DNA of 39,939 nt, from positions 1 through 39,939 of the forward strand of contig CAKZQH010000113.1 of assembly GCA_937139565.1 (NCBI GenBank), given 5' to 3'. Shown here one piece after another: positions 7,493-16,596 of this stretch. Position 1 is the first letter of the stretch. Each line of letters starts with the position of its first letter. The position numbers and the translations under genes are program-made. The notes under the pieces were generated by a model. That model saw nothing but the letters and a program-made list of their open reading frames with translations. It was not told the origin of the DNA and did no database searches. Source of the stretch: an uncultured Nitrospiraceae bacterium (GTDB taxonomy: Bacteria; Nitrospirota; Thermodesulfovibrionia; Thermodesulfovibrionales; Thermodesulfovibrionaceae).

Positions 7493-8458
7493 ATGACAGA
7501 CGAAATTCTCTCACAGGATGAAATTGATGCGCTGCTCAAGGGAATTGCTGGAGGAGAAGTCGAAACAGAGGCGCCAGAGATTCCCTCTGGTATTAGACCT
7601 TACGATTTTACTTCTCAAGAGAAGATTGTTCGTGGGAAGATGCCTTCTCTTGATATTATCAATGAGAGACTTGCAAGAAGCTTTAGAGTCAGCCTTGCCT
7701 CTGATATCAGGAAAATAGTAGATGTAGTAAATGTTAATGTTAATATCACCAAATTTTACGATTTTTTGCGTTCAGTTCCTTTTCCATCAAGCCTGAATAT
7801 TATCAAGCTTGAACCTTTAAGAGGCTTTAGTCTGGTTGTATTCGATGCACCAATGATTTTTACTCTCATTGAATTTTATTTTGGAGGATCTGGAAAGGGA
7901 TATTACAAACCCGAGGGAAGAGAGTTTACACCTATTGAACAGAGGATTATTCACAAGGTGGTAATGATGTTTCTTGAGAGCATGGAAGAAGCGTGGAAAC
8001 CTGTGTTTCCAATTAAAACTCAATACATAAGAAGTGAGATGAATCCACAGTTTGTCACCATAGTTACACCTGTAGATGTGGTTATTGAAACTGAGTTTAC
8101 TCTTGAGATTGAAACACGAGAATGTAAAGTAATGGTTTGCATACCCTATTCTTCTGTTGAACCGATAAAGGATAAGCTCTATAGCGCCTTTCTTGCAGAC
8201 AGAGATGAGATGGACATGAAGTGGATAGGAAGGCTTAAGGCACAGATAAAAAATGCACCAGTTCAGATAGAGGCTGTTCTGGGAAAAGTAAAAATAGATT
8301 TTAAAACACTCATTGACCTGAAAGAGGGGGATGTTCTTACCCTTTCAAGAAGAATTGATGAAGACTTAGAGATTCTTGTAGAGGGAATTCCAAAATTTAA
8401 GGGGAAATTTGGAACCTTTAAGGGAAATTATGCAATAAAAATAACAGGGGAGGTATAA
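7493..8458 (+). CDS. fliM: Flagellar motor switch protein FliM
   Basis: The 321-residue C-ring protein starts with the CheY-P binding segment ILSQDEIDALLKG. The middle CheC-like domain (about 50-230) and the C-terminal SpoA domain (about 250-320) follow in normal order. It receives phosphorylated CheY and switches motor direction. It follows fliL after three bases and has no own strong Shine-Dalgarno, so translation is probably coupled. The conserved N-terminus fits the presence of cheY and a CheZ domain downstream. Confidence 0.95.
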   Translation: MTDEILSQDEIDALLKGIAGGEVETEAPEIPSGIRPYDFTSQEKIVRGKMPSLDIINERLARSFRVSLASDIRKIVDVVNVNVNITKFYDFLRSVPFPSSLNIIKLEPLRGFSLVVFDAPMIFTLIEFYFGGSGKGYYKPEGREFTPIEQRIIHKVVMMFLESMEEAWKPVFPIKTQYIRSEMNPQFVTIVTPVDVVIETEFTLEIETRECKVMVCIPYSSVEPIKDKLYSAFLADRDEMDMKWIGRLKAQIKNAPVQIEAVLGKVKIDFKTLIDLKEGDVLTLSRRIDEDLEILVEGIPKFKGKFGTFKGNYAIKITGEV

Positions 8459-8459
8459 A

Positions 8460-8882
8460 ATGGAGGAAAAGGAAATTCAAGAAGGTCAGGCCCCGCAAGA
8501 AGAATTAGAAGAAGAGCTTGATATGGCAAAGGCTCTTGAGATGGAAAAAGCCATGAAGGCAGCTGAGGAGGTACATGCTCCTCAAATTGATGAATTTACA
8601 CCCTCACAGGAAAAGCCTAAAATGCGAGATATAGATTTCATTCTTGATATCCCTCTTGATTTGGTTGTAATTATTGGGAGAACAAGAATACTTGTGCAAG
8701 AACTTCTTCAGCTTACTCAGGGCTCTGTGGTTGCCCTTGAGAAACTTGCTGGTGAGCCTATGGAGGTGTATGTAAACGGTAAACTTATTGGAAGAGGAGA
8801 GGTTGTTGTGGTGAATGAGAAATTCGGGATAAGAATAACAGACATAATTAGTCCTCAGGAAAGGGTAAGACAACTGGGATAG
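8460..8882 (+). CDS. fliN: Flagellar motor switch protein FliN
   Basis: The 140-residue protein has an acidic, Glu-rich N-terminal extension of about 60 residues. A C-terminal SpoA domain follows (FILDIPLDLVVIIGRTRI, then GEPMEVYVNGKLIGRGEVVV). FliN tetramers form the base of the C-ring and help dock the export ATPase complex. The gene starts one base after the fliM stop with GGGGAGGT just upstream, as in the usual fliM-fliN order. Confidence 0.94.
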   Translation: MEEKEIQEGQAPQEELEEELDMAKALEMEKAMKAAEEVHAPQIDEFTPSQEKPKMRDIDFILDIPLDLVVIIGRTRILVQELLQLTQGSVVALEKLAGEPMEVYVNGKLIGRGEVVVVNEKFGIRITDIISPQERVRQLG

Positions 8883-8889
8883 GTGCTAA

Positions 8890-9897
8890 ATGGAATATCT
8901 GAAGGTCATATTATCGCTACTTTTTGTTATCGCAGCTTTGTATTTTGTTCTTCGAATAATGAAGAATAAGATCAATCCTGGCAGAGGATTTATTCAGATT
9001 ATTTATTATCAACCAATCGGATATAAAAAGGGGATTGGAGTAATAAAGGCCTTTGACGAATACCTTCTTGTGGGTATTTCAGAAAATTCCATAAATTTAA
9101 TTACAAAGCTTGATTCTGAAAAAATCGAGGCTATATTTGAAAAACCCGCTGAAGAGAAAATATCGAAAATTCATAGAATATTAAAGGGAGGTATTTGGAG
9201 TCTTCTAATTTTAATTCCATCTCTTGCCTATGGCGCTCCACAGCCCGCAGGAAGTGGAGGGCTTTTTGGTTTTTCATCGGTAGTGGATTTGCTTGTTTTT
9301 ATTACCCTTCTAAGCTTTCTTCCTGCTGTTCTTATAATGATGACATCCTTTACAAGAATAGTTATAGTGCTTTCTCTTCTTAGACAGGCTCTTGGAACAC
9401 CATCAGTTCCGCCAAATCAGGTAATCATTGGACTGGCTTTATTTTTGACTCTTTTTATAATGTCTCCCACTGTGGATAGGGTTTACAATGAGGCTTATGT
9501 GCCTTTGTCAAAAAAGGAGATAAGCCTTGAGGAAGCAATCACAAGGGCTTCAGTTCCTTTTAAAGAATTTATGCTAAAGCAGACAAGGGAAAAGGATTTA
9601 GCTCTTTTTCTTAAGCTTTCAAAAAGCGAAGTTAAGCCAGCAACTCCAATGGACCTTCCAATGAAAATAGTGGTGCCTGCCTTTGCTCTTGGAGAACTTA
9701 AAAGAGCCTTCGAGATAGGATTTCTCATTTTTTTGCCTTTTCTTGTAATTGATATAGTTGTGGCAAGTATATTGCTATCAATGGGAATGTTTATGGTGCC
9801 ACCAATTATGATTTCAATGCCTTTTAAACTTTTACTTTTTGTTCTTGTTGATGGGTGGCAGCTTATAATTGGCTCACTTGCAGGAGGGTTTAAATGA
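8890..9897 (+). CDS. fliP: FliO-FliP fusion, flagellar export gate
   Basis: This 335-residue reading frame joins two proteins that are normally separate. Residues 1-95 look like FliO: a membrane helix at 3-21, then a small cytoplasmic domain (IIYYQPIGYKKGIGVIKAF, EYLLVGISENSINLI). Residues 100-335 are FliP: membrane helices, LLRQALGTPSVPPNQVIIGL, and the conserved C-terminus with SMGMFMVPP. Between them, KGGIWSLLILIPSLAYGA (99-116) looks like the cleavable signal peptide that begins ordinary FliP, with a likely cut after G115. An AGGGAGGT at 9185-9192 sits at the junction, but no usable in-frame start codon follows. Mature FliP would be 220 residues, the normal size. Confidence 0.9.
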   Translation: MEYLKVILSLLFVIAALYFVLRIMKNKINPGRGFIQIIYYQPIGYKKGIGVIKAFDEYLLVGISENSINLITKLDSEKIEAIFEKPAEEKISKIHRILKGGIWSLLILIPSLAYGAPQPAGSGGLFGFSSVVDLLVFITLLSFLPAVLIMMTSFTRIVIVLSLLRQALGTPSVPPNQVIIGLALFLTLFIMSPTVDRVYNEAYVPLSKKEISLEEAITRASVPFKEFMLKQTREKDLALFLKLSKSEVKPATPMDLPMKIVVPAFALGELKRAFEIGFLIFLPFLVIDIVVASILLSMGMFMVPPIMISMPFKLLLFVLVDGWQLIIGSLAGGFK

Positions 9898-10163
9898 CAG
9901 TTGAGTTTTTAAACTATATTTCAAAGCAGACCTTTGAAACTATTCTTCTTGTTGGTGGCCCTGTTCTTCTTGTAAGTTTGCTTGTGGGACTTCTGATTGG
10001 TCTGTTTCAAGCAATTACCCAGTTACAGGAAATGACCATAAGCTTTGTGCCAAAGGTAATTGCTGTTTTCTTAACACTTCTTCTTACAATTCCATGGATG
10101 GTCAATATTATGACGAAGTTTACACGGGGAATTTTTGAGAATCTTCCCATGTATGTAAAATGA
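9894..10163 (+). CDS. fliQ: Flagellar export gate protein FliQ
   Basis: The 89-residue protein has two membrane helices (about 16-40 and 52-76). They are joined by the conserved LFQAITQLQEMTISFVPK. FliQ sits with FliP and FliR in the helical export gate. Its ATG overlaps the fliP stop by four bases, a sign of coupled translation. Length is normal. Confidence 0.94.
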   Translation: MTVEFLNYISKQTFETILLVGGPVLLVSLLVGLLIGLFQAITQLQEMTISFVPKVIAVFLTLLLTIPWMVNIMTKFTRGIFENLPMYVK

Positions 10164-10891
10164 ATTACCTTGAACTTTTGACACTTAATTTCTATAAATT
10201 TATTCCTGTTTTTACGAGGATTTCTATCATTTTATTTTTTCTTCCATATATTGGAAGTAGAACAGTCCCTCTATCATTTAGATTTTTCTTTGCTCTTTCC
10301 CTATCCTTAGCCATAATGCCTCTTTTACCTGAAAGGGAAGAGAACTTTTTACTTTCCCTTTTTAATTCTGTGCTCTTTGGACTTTGTATCGGACTTATGG
10401 TAAGGGTCATAATTGCTGCAGTCGAGATTGCATCTCACTGGATGAGTCTCCAGATAGGTTTTGCTGTGGCAAATGTATTTAATCCCCAGTTTGGAGAATT
10501 AATGGGTCCCCTTACTCTTTTTTATGAGATGTTCACAATCGCTCTTTTTTTCTCCTTAGACCTTCATCTTACATTCGCAGAGTTAACCTTTTATAGCTTT
10601 CAGTTCTCCCTTAATCCCTCATTTGCATCAGCTATAATTGAATTTTCATACCTAATGTTTCCACTTGCTCTTAAACTTGCAGCACCTGTTCTGCTTGTGC
10701 AGGTTCTCATGAACCTTGGATTAGGATTTTTGTCAAAAATTATGCCCCAGGCAAATGTATTTTTCGTTGGATTTCCATTGTTACTTGCCACAGGAATTGC
10801 AGTAATGTGGCTAAGCATACCTATTTTTACCATGGTCCTTTCAAAGGCTTTTATAAATCTTAAAGATACTCTATTTGGACTTTTGAGGTAA
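10160..10891 (+). CDS. fliR: Flagellar export gate protein FliR
   Basis: The 243-residue protein has about six hydrophobic stretches and the family motif around IASHWMSLQIGFAVANVFNP (residues 90-109). FliR is the single-copy member of the FliPQR gate. It overlaps fliQ by four bases (ATGA). The C-terminal KLAAPVLLVQVLMNLGLGFL is characteristic. A fused FliR-FlhB, known elsewhere, is not present: flhB is a separate gene three bases downstream. Confidence 0.94.
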   Translation: MNYLELLTLNFYKFIPVFTRISIILFFLPYIGSRTVPLSFRFFFALSLSLAIMPLLPEREENFLLSLFNSVLFGLCIGLMVRVIIAAVEIASHWMSLQIGFAVANVFNPQFGELMGPLTLFYEMFTIALFFSLDLHLTFAELTFYSFQFSLNPSFASAIIEFSYLMFPLALKLAAPVLLVQVLMNLGLGFLSKIMPQANVFFVGFPLLLATGIAVMWLSIPIFTMVLSKAFINLKDTLFGLLR

Positions 10892-10894
10892 AAA

Positions 10895-11956
10895 ATGCCT
10901 GAGGAACTTCAAGAACGAACTGAACAGGCAACTCCGCGAAGACGGGAAAAGGCAAGACAAAAAGGGGAGGTACCCCGAAGTAGAGAGCTTACTTCGATTG
11001 TAGGAAGCTGGATGGTCTTTCTCTATCTTGTTTTTTCAGGAGGTTTTTTTATCTCAATGATGAATCATATGAAAGAGTCCTTTCAAAGGATTAAAAATCC
11101 TGACTTTGTATCTGGAGCCATAATTACTGCTACAAAAGCGGAGATTTTATGGTTTTTCTCCCAGTTTATACCAATAGGAGCAATTCTTCTTTTTGGTGTG
11201 GTTCTTGTTCATTTCATCCAGACCGGATTTCTATTTACAGGTGCTCCACTTGTGCCTGATCTTTCTAAGATAAGCCCTCTTAAAGGAATAAAAAGACTTT
11301 TTTCCTTAAATGCTCTTTTTGAAACACTTAAGGGAATTTTAAAGTTAATTGCCCTCGGATTAATTATATATCTTCTTCTTAAGAAGGATGTGGCCATACT
11401 ACCACTTCTCATTGATATGGATGTAAGGGCAATAGCTGGAGTCTCCTTTCAGAAAATATATCAGCTTGTGCTTGCATGTCTTATAATGCTTACCTTTTTT
11501 GCAGGCATGGATTTTGCATATCAGAGATGGCAATACGAGAGAAATCTAAGAATGACCAAACAGGAGATAAAAGAGGAGTTTAAAGAAACCGAAGGTTCTC
11601 CAATGGTTAGAGCAAGACTTAGAAGCTTACAAAGGGAGATGGCGAGAAAGAGAATGATGCAGGAAGTGCCTAAAGCAGATGTGGTAATAACCAATCCTAC
11701 CCATATTGCCGTATGTATAAAATATGACTCTAAAAAAATGAATGCTCCAGAGATTGTTGCTAAAGGAGCTAACTTACTTGCGGAAAGAATTAAAGAAATA
11801 GCAAGAGCTGCAGGTGTTCCTATTTATGAAAACAAACCTCTTGCAAGAGCTCTCTACAGGATTCCTTTGGGAGGTGAAGTTCCTGAGGTTTTATATAAAG
11901 CTGTGGCTGAAATTCTTGCCCAGGTCTATAAACTTAAGGGAAGGAAGATTGCATGA
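10895..11956 (+). CDS. flhB: Flagellar export switch protein FlhB
   Basis: The 353-residue protein begins with the conserved QERTEQATPRRREKARQKGE, has four membrane helices up to about residue 210, and a cytoplasmic domain with the self-cleavage motif N267-P-T-H. Cleavage after the Asn switches export from rod/hook to filament substrates. No Asn or Pro change is seen, so autocleavage should be intact. It follows fliR after three bases and overlaps flhA by four. Confidence 0.95.
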   Translation: MPEELQERTEQATPRRREKARQKGEVPRSRELTSIVGSWMVFLYLVFSGGFFISMMNHMKESFQRIKNPDFVSGAIITATKAEILWFFSQFIPIGAILLFGVVLVHFIQTGFLFTGAPLVPDLSKISPLKGIKRLFSLNALFETLKGILKLIALGLIIYLLLKKDVAILPLLIDMDVRAIAGVSFQKIYQLVLACLIMLTFFAGMDFAYQRWQYERNLRMTKQEIKEEFKETEGSPMVRARLRSLQREMARKRMMQEVPKADVVITNPTHIAVCIKYDSKKMNAPEIVAKGANLLAERIKEIARAAGVPIYENKPLARALYRIPLGGEVPEVLYKAVAEILAQVYKLKGRKIA

Positions 11957-14004
11957 ACTTTTTAAATTACATAAGAAGTGATGTACTTGTGGCTGTTGGA
12001 ATTATATTAATACTTATTTTTATGATTGTTCCTCTTCCTCCCTTTCTACTTGACCTTTCGCTTACAATAAGCATTAGTCTTTCAATTCTCATTATACTAG
12101 TTGCCTCTTATGTAAGAAAACCTTTGGATTTTTCTGTTTTTCCCTCTGTTCTTCTTATAGCAACACTTATGAGACTTTCTTTAAATATTGCATCAACAAG
12201 ACTGATTCTTACCAGAGGCGAATTGGGTACAGAGGCTGCGGGAAAGGTTATTAAAGCCTTTGGAGAGTTTGTTGTAAGTGGAAACTTCGTGGTTGGACTC
12301 ATTGTTTTTCTTATACTCGTAATTATTAATTTTATCGTAATTACAAAGGGTGCAGGAAGAATTGCGGAGGTATCAGCCCGTTTTACTCTTGATGCAATGC
12401 CAGGCAAACAAATGAGCATTGATGCAGACCTGAATGCAGGGCTTATTGATGAAAGAGAGGCAAGAAGACGAAGAGAAGAGATAAGCAGAGAGGCAGATTT
12501 TTATGGAGCAATGGATGGTGCAAGCAAATTTATAAGAGGCGATGCCATTGCTGCAATTATTATTATGATTATAAACATAATAGGCGGAATACTTATTGGT
12601 GTTTTACAAAAAGGATTGTCTTTTTCTGATGCCGTTCAAACCTATGTGATTCTTACCATAGGTGATGGCCTTGCTGCTCAGATACCAGCCCTTATAACAT
12701 CTACAGCAGCAGGTATTGTGGTAAGCAGAGCTGCCACAGAGTCAAATCTTGGACAGGATATTCTACAGCAACTCTTTAAGAATCCAAAAACTCTTGCAAC
12801 TGCTGCAGGAGTCCTATTACTTCTTGGTCTTATTCCAGGACTTCCTCATCTTCCTTTTATACTGATTGCAATAGTTTCGGGAGCAATAGCCTATCTTTTA
12901 ATGACAAAGGAGAAAAAGAAAGAACATGCCTTAGAGGCTCCTCCACCAGAAGAAAAACCCTTAACAATGCAGGAGCAACTTGAAAGCCTTCTTAAAGTTG
13001 ATCCCATATCCCTTGAAATTGGCTATAACCTCATTCCTCTTGTAGAGGGAGAGAGTTCCTTAGTGGACCGAATTAGGTCTCTTAGAAAGCAGATTGCTAT
13101 TGAAATGGGCTATATTGTGCCATCTATTCACATAAAGGATAATCTTATGCTTAAGCCCTCTCAGTATAGCATTCTCATTAAGGGAGTAGAGATTGCTACA
13201 GCTGAGATAATACCGGGAAGATATCTTGCCATCGGTGCTCGACCTGGCAAAGATTTGGAAGGAATTCCAGCCAAAGATCCTGCCTTTGGAGTTGATGCTC
13301 TTTGGATAGAGGAAAGGGATGTTTCAAGGGCACAGATGCTTGGATATACTGTTGTTGATGCACCATCAGTCATAGTTACCCATCTGAGGGAAATTCTTAA
13401 AAACTATGGTTATGAGCTTCTTGGAAGACAGGAAACTCAAAGACTTCTTGATAATTTATCAAAGACACATCCAAGAGTTGTAGATGATCTGGTGCCTAAT
13501 CTTCTTACTCTTTCTCAAGTGCAGAAGGTTTTGCAGAATTTGCTTCGTGAGCGTGTTTCCATAAAGGACTTACAAACTATTCTCGAAACTCTATCAGAAT
13601 ATGCAAGCGTAACAAAAGATCCTGATATACTTACTGAATATGTTCGGGTTGCCCTGTCAAGGCAGATAACAAAGAGTGTTCAAAATTCTGACGGTTCAAT
13701 TACAGCAATTCTGCTTGAACCTTCAACAGAAAGGACACTTATTGAGTCTTTACAAACAACTCCACAGGGCATAAATTTTGCTCCTGATCCTTTTTTAATG
13801 GAAAAAATCTTAGAGAAAGTAAGAAAAATAGCAGATGAAGCAACAATTAAAGGTTATCAGCCAATTTTAGTCTGCTCACAGGCAATAAGAAGATTTATAA
13901 AGAGGGCCATAGAGAGAGTTAGTCCTTCACTGCCTGTTATTTCACCTCAGGAGATAGCTGGAGGAGTAAAAGTATTAATGCTTGCAACTGTAAAACCTGA
14001 TTAA
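11953..14004 (+). CDS. flhA: Flagellar export protein FlhA
   Basis: The 683-residue protein has the N-terminal membrane half (about 1-320, eight helices) and the C-terminal cytoplasmic half that docks chaperone-substrate complexes. The FHIPEP-family signature lies around KGAGRIAEVSARFTLDAMPG, followed by KQMSIDADLNAGLI. FlhA forms the nonameric ring below the export gate and uses proton motive force. The start overlaps flhB by four bases. Length and domain order are normal. Confidence 0.95.
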   Translation: MNFLNYIRSDVLVAVGIILILIFMIVPLPPFLLDLSLTISISLSILIILVASYVRKPLDFSVFPSVLLIATLMRLSLNIASTRLILTRGELGTEAAGKVIKAFGEFVVSGNFVVGLIVFLILVIINFIVITKGAGRIAEVSARFTLDAMPGKQMSIDADLNAGLIDEREARRRREEISREADFYGAMDGASKFIRGDAIAAIIIMIINIIGGILIGVLQKGLSFSDAVQTYVILTIGDGLAAQIPALITSTAAGIVVSRAATESNLGQDILQQLFKNPKTLATAAGVLLLLGLIPGLPHLPFILIAIVSGAIAYLLMTKEKKKEHALEAPPPEEKPLTMQEQLESLLKVDPISLEIGYNLIPLVEGESSLVDRIRSLRKQIAIEMGYIVPSIHIKDNLMLKPSQYSILIKGVEIATAEIIPGRYLAIGARPGKDLEGIPAKDPAFGVDALWIEERDVSRAQMLGYTVVDAPSVIVTHLREILKNYGYELLGRQETQRLLDNLSKTHPRVVDDLVPNLLTLSQVQKVLQNLLRERVSIKDLQTILETLSEYASVTKDPDILTEYVRVALSRQITKSVQNSDGSITAILLEPSTERTLIESLQTTPQGINFAPDPFLMEKILEKVRKIADEATIKGYQPILVCSQAIRRFIKRAIERVSPSLPVISPQEIAGGVKVLMLATVKPD

Positions 14005-14018
14005 AAGGGAGGTAAGGG

Positions 14019-15038
14019 ATGAGAATTAAAAAATTTCATGGAAAAAGTTTTAAAGAAGTTTTGGAGACAGTTAAGCAGGATTTAGGTCCAGATGCTGTTA
14101 TTCTCTCGAGTAACTCAAGAAAAGATAACTTTTCAGGAGAAACACTTATAGAGATAACTGCTGCAATTGATGAAAAGGAGAGCCTTTCTATAAATACTCT
14201 TAACCTCGAAAGTCCTGATGGAGAACTTCTTAAAGAGTTAGAGAAGCTAAAAATCGAGGTTAGTCTTTTAAGAGAGAGCGTTTCTAAGCTTTTCCCATCC
14301 CTTAATGATAAATCTTTAAGTAGTCTGTATAATTTTTTAATAAAAAATAACATAGAGCCACACTTAGCATTGATACTAATTGAAAAAGCTAAAGACCTAA
14401 ATGAGTTAAGAGAGGTAATTAAGGGTGAAATAAGAATTTCAGAGAAACCTTTCAGTGAAGAAAAGGGTTTTATTTTTTACGGTCTTCCTGGTGTGGGAAA
14501 AACAACAACTGTTTATAAGATGATTCGAAGCTTAAGGGAAAAAAATGAAAAGATAATGGTTCTCTCTCTTGATGATCGAATTAGCGCAGTGGCTGCCCTA
14601 AAAGAGATGGCTTTAAAGTTAAAATGTGAAACTCGAATAGTCAGAGAGCCTAAAGAATTGTATAGAATAATTCATAAGGAAATTGGTAAAAGGAAGATAT
14701 TAATTGATACTCCAGGAGATGGTAATATAAGCTTTGCTGCAGAGTTAAAAAGTATTTTAAAGGATGTGCCTATAAGAAAGTGTTTAGTGGTTGATGCAAC
14801 CATATCAAAGCAAACAGCCTTTAGTGCTCTTAAATCATTGGATTCAACCTCAATTGATTGCATCGGATTTTCAAAAATTGACCTGTCTTCAAGTTATGGT
14901 AATCTCTATAATATCTCTGTTCTTTCTGGAAAGCCGGTGAGCTTTTTATCCTTAGGTGCTTATGGTGAAACAAGTAGTAGAGTAATGCCTCCTGATTCAA
15001 TAAAAAATCTCGTTGTAGGAGGTGTTTGTGCAAACTAA
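14019..15038 (+). CDS. flhF: SRP-type GTPase FlhF
   Basis: The 339-residue protein has an N-terminal variable region beginning IKKFHGKSFKEVLETVKQDLG, typical of FlhF, an N-domain and a G-domain of the SRP GTPase family. Visible GTP motifs are GLPGVGKTTT (G1, about 150), LIDTPGDG (G3) and SKID (G4). FlhF fixes the cell position of flagellum assembly, commonly the pole, and recruits early basal body parts. The start has the Shine-Dalgarno GGGAGGTAAGG. Its end overlaps flhG. Confidence 0.93.
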   Translation: MRIKKFHGKSFKEVLETVKQDLGPDAVILSSNSRKDNFSGETLIEITAAIDEKESLSINTLNLESPDGELLKELEKLKIEVSLLRESVSKLFPSLNDKSLSSLYNFLIKNNIEPHLALILIEKAKDLNELREVIKGEIRISEKPFSEEKGFIFYGLPGVGKTTTVYKMIRSLREKNEKIMVLSLDDRISAVAALKEMALKLKCETRIVREPKELYRIIHKEIGKRKILIDTPGDGNISFAAELKSILKDVPIRKCLVVDATISKQTAFSALKSLDSTSIDCIGFSKIDLSSSYGNLYNISVLSGKPVSFLSLGAYGETSSRVMPPDSIKNLVVGGVCAN

Positions 15039-15834
15039 TATCCCAAGAATTATGGCTGTATCAAGTGGAAAAGGAGGAGTTGGTAAAACAAATTTTGTAA
15101 CAAATATTGCACTTGTTTTTAGAAGTCTTCAAAAAAGGGTATTAGTAATGGATGCAGATGTGGGATTAAGCAACATTGATATAATGTTTGGAATAGCACC
15201 TAAATACAATATTAAACATCTCCTTGCAGGCGAAAAATCAATAAAGGATATAATTGCGCATACAAAGGAAGGAATTGACATCATACCTGCAAGCTCGGGA
15301 ATAAGGGAAATGACTCAACTTTCACTGAATCATAAAATGAAAATTGTGGAAGAACTGGACCGATTAGATGCTAATTACGATATTTTTATAATTGATACAG
15401 GAGCTGGTATATCGGATAATGTAACATTCTTTTGTTCTGCTGCCCATGATGTGATAGTAATTGTTACCCCTGAGCCAACATCAATTGCCGATGCCTATGC
15501 GCTTATAAAGGTGCTTTATAGAGAACAGGGAGAACAGAATTTTCGCATAGTAGTCAATAATACGAGAAATATTACAGAAGCAAGAGCTACATTCAAAAAA
15601 ATTTCTATGGTTGCAGAGAGATTCCTCGGCATTACACTTGATTGGTTAGGTTTTCTTCCCTATGATGAAAAAGTAAAAGAGGCTATTCTTGCCCAAAAAC
15701 CCTATATTAATCTTTATCCCACCTCTGATTTTTCAAAAAAACTTAACGAAATTGCGAGACAATTTCTAAAAAAAGAAGTAAACTTATTAAAAGGAGGTAT
15801 GCAATTTTTCCTTAAAAAAGCAATGAGTCAATAG
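15028..15834 (+). CDS. flhG: MinD-like ATPase FlhG (FleN/YlxH)
   Basis: The protein of about 268 residues has a deviant Walker A motif, SSGKGGVGKTNF, then DADVGLSNIDIMFG and DTGAGISDNV. FlhG stimulates FlhF GTPase activity and limits flagellar number. GTG at 15028 is chosen over GTG at 15022 because AGGAGGT (15017-15023) ends five bases before it, the best spacing. The start lies inside flhF. A start at the later ATG (15052) would remove the residues leading into the P-loop strand and lacks such a site. Confidence 0.9.
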   Translation: MQTNIPRIMAVSSGKGGVGKTNFVTNIALVFRSLQKRVLVMDADVGLSNIDIMFGIAPKYNIKHLLAGEKSIKDIIAHTKEGIDIIPASSGIREMTQLSLNHKMKIVEELDRLDANYDIFIIDTGAGISDNVTFFCSAAHDVIVIVTPEPTSIADAYALIKVLYREQGEQNFRIVVNNTRNITEARATFKKISMVAERFLGITLDWLGFLPYDEKVKEAILAQKPYINLYPTSDFSKKLNEIARQFLKKEVNLLKGGMQFFLKKAMSQ

Positions 15835-15839
15835 AAAAT

Positions 15840-16544
15840 ATGTATTATTCGGAAAAGGAAAAGGAAAAGCTTATTGAGCAGTTTTTACCTAAAATAAAGC
15901 ATTATGCTTTAAAATACTACTATTCTGTTCAGAACTTTTTGGAATTAGAGGATCTTATCTCTGCGGGGATTCGGGGATTACTTGAGTCTTTAAATAGATA
16001 TGATGCTTCATTGAATGTTCCCCTTTCATCTTTTATTGACCATCGAATAAAAGGAGCAATTATTGATGAAATTCGTTCCTGCGATATTTTTTCAAAGGAA
16101 TTCAGAAAAAAAGTGGAGGATGTTAAAAGAGCCTACAGTGAGCTTAAAAAAGCAGGAACAGAGCCATCTGATTTAGAACTTGCCTCTTTTCTTAATATTA
16201 GCGAAAAGGAACTACAAGAGGTTTATCAAAGCCTTAGAGCTTCCGATGTAATCAGCCTTGATGAATATATAGAAGGTGAAGGTGGAGATAAGCTTAGTCT
16301 GATAAATATAATTTCTGATGATAGCAATATTCTTGAAGAGGTAAAGTTTAAACAACTAAAGGAAAAGCTTGCTAAAGCCATAGATAAACTATCCCATATG
16401 GAAAAACTAATAATTTCTCTCTATTATTTTGAAGAGTTAAATATGAAGGAAATTTCTCAAGTTTTAGGAGTTTCTGTCTCGAGGATAAGCCAATTACACG
16501 GTAAGATTTTATTAAAATTAAAAAAAATACTCGAAAATAATTAA
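15840..16544 (+). CDS. fliA: Flagellar sigma factor FliA (sigma-28)
   Basis: The 234-residue sigma-70 family protein has region 2 (EDLISAGIRGLLESLNRYD), region 3 (KKAGTEPSDLELASFLNI) and region 4 (LSHMEKLIISLYYFEELNMK, then VLGVSVSRISQLHGKIL), with no region 1.1. It should direct late flagellar and chemotaxis genes and is held by FlgM (30162). The ATG has no Shine-Dalgarno in front and lies five bases after the flhG stop, so it may depend on coupled translation and be made at a low level. No clear sigma-28 promoter was found in the window. Confidence 0.92.
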   Translation: MYYSEKEKEKLIEQFLPKIKHYALKYYYSVQNFLELEDLISAGIRGLLESLNRYDASLNVPLSSFIDHRIKGAIIDEIRSCDIFSKEFRKKVEDVKRAYSELKKAGTEPSDLELASFLNISEKELQEVYQSLRASDVISLDEYIEGEGGDKLSLINIISDDSNILEEVKFKQLKEKLAKAIDKLSHMEKLIISLYYFEELNMKEISQVLGVSVSRISQLHGKILLKLKKILENN

Positions 16545-16569
16545 AAATTTAATAATTTTTCTGTATAAT
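16541..16569 (+). promoter_or_regulatory. Possible internal sigma-70 promoter before the HEAT gene
   Basis: TTAAAA (16541-16546) and TATAAT (16564-16569) are 17 bases apart. They lie in the only gap of note (52 bases) between fliA and the chemotaxis genes. A start near 16576 leaves about 20 bases before the ATG, with GGAGGT included. The AT-rich context makes chance matches likely. Confidence 0.35.
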
Positions 16570-16596
16570 AATACTAATCTCAGTGGAGGTCATTCT

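Noticed and set aside
9193-9232. Separate FliP start at the junction ribosome-like site
   Set aside because: The only in-frame candidate directly behind AGGGAGGT is an ATT with no spacing; no ATG, GTG or TTG is in frame before the signal-like core.
8890-14004. Virulence-type type III secretion system
   Set aside because: The fliP-fliQ-fliR-flhB-flhA homologs sit with flg, fli and che genes and lack secretin or needle genes, so they belong to the flagellum.
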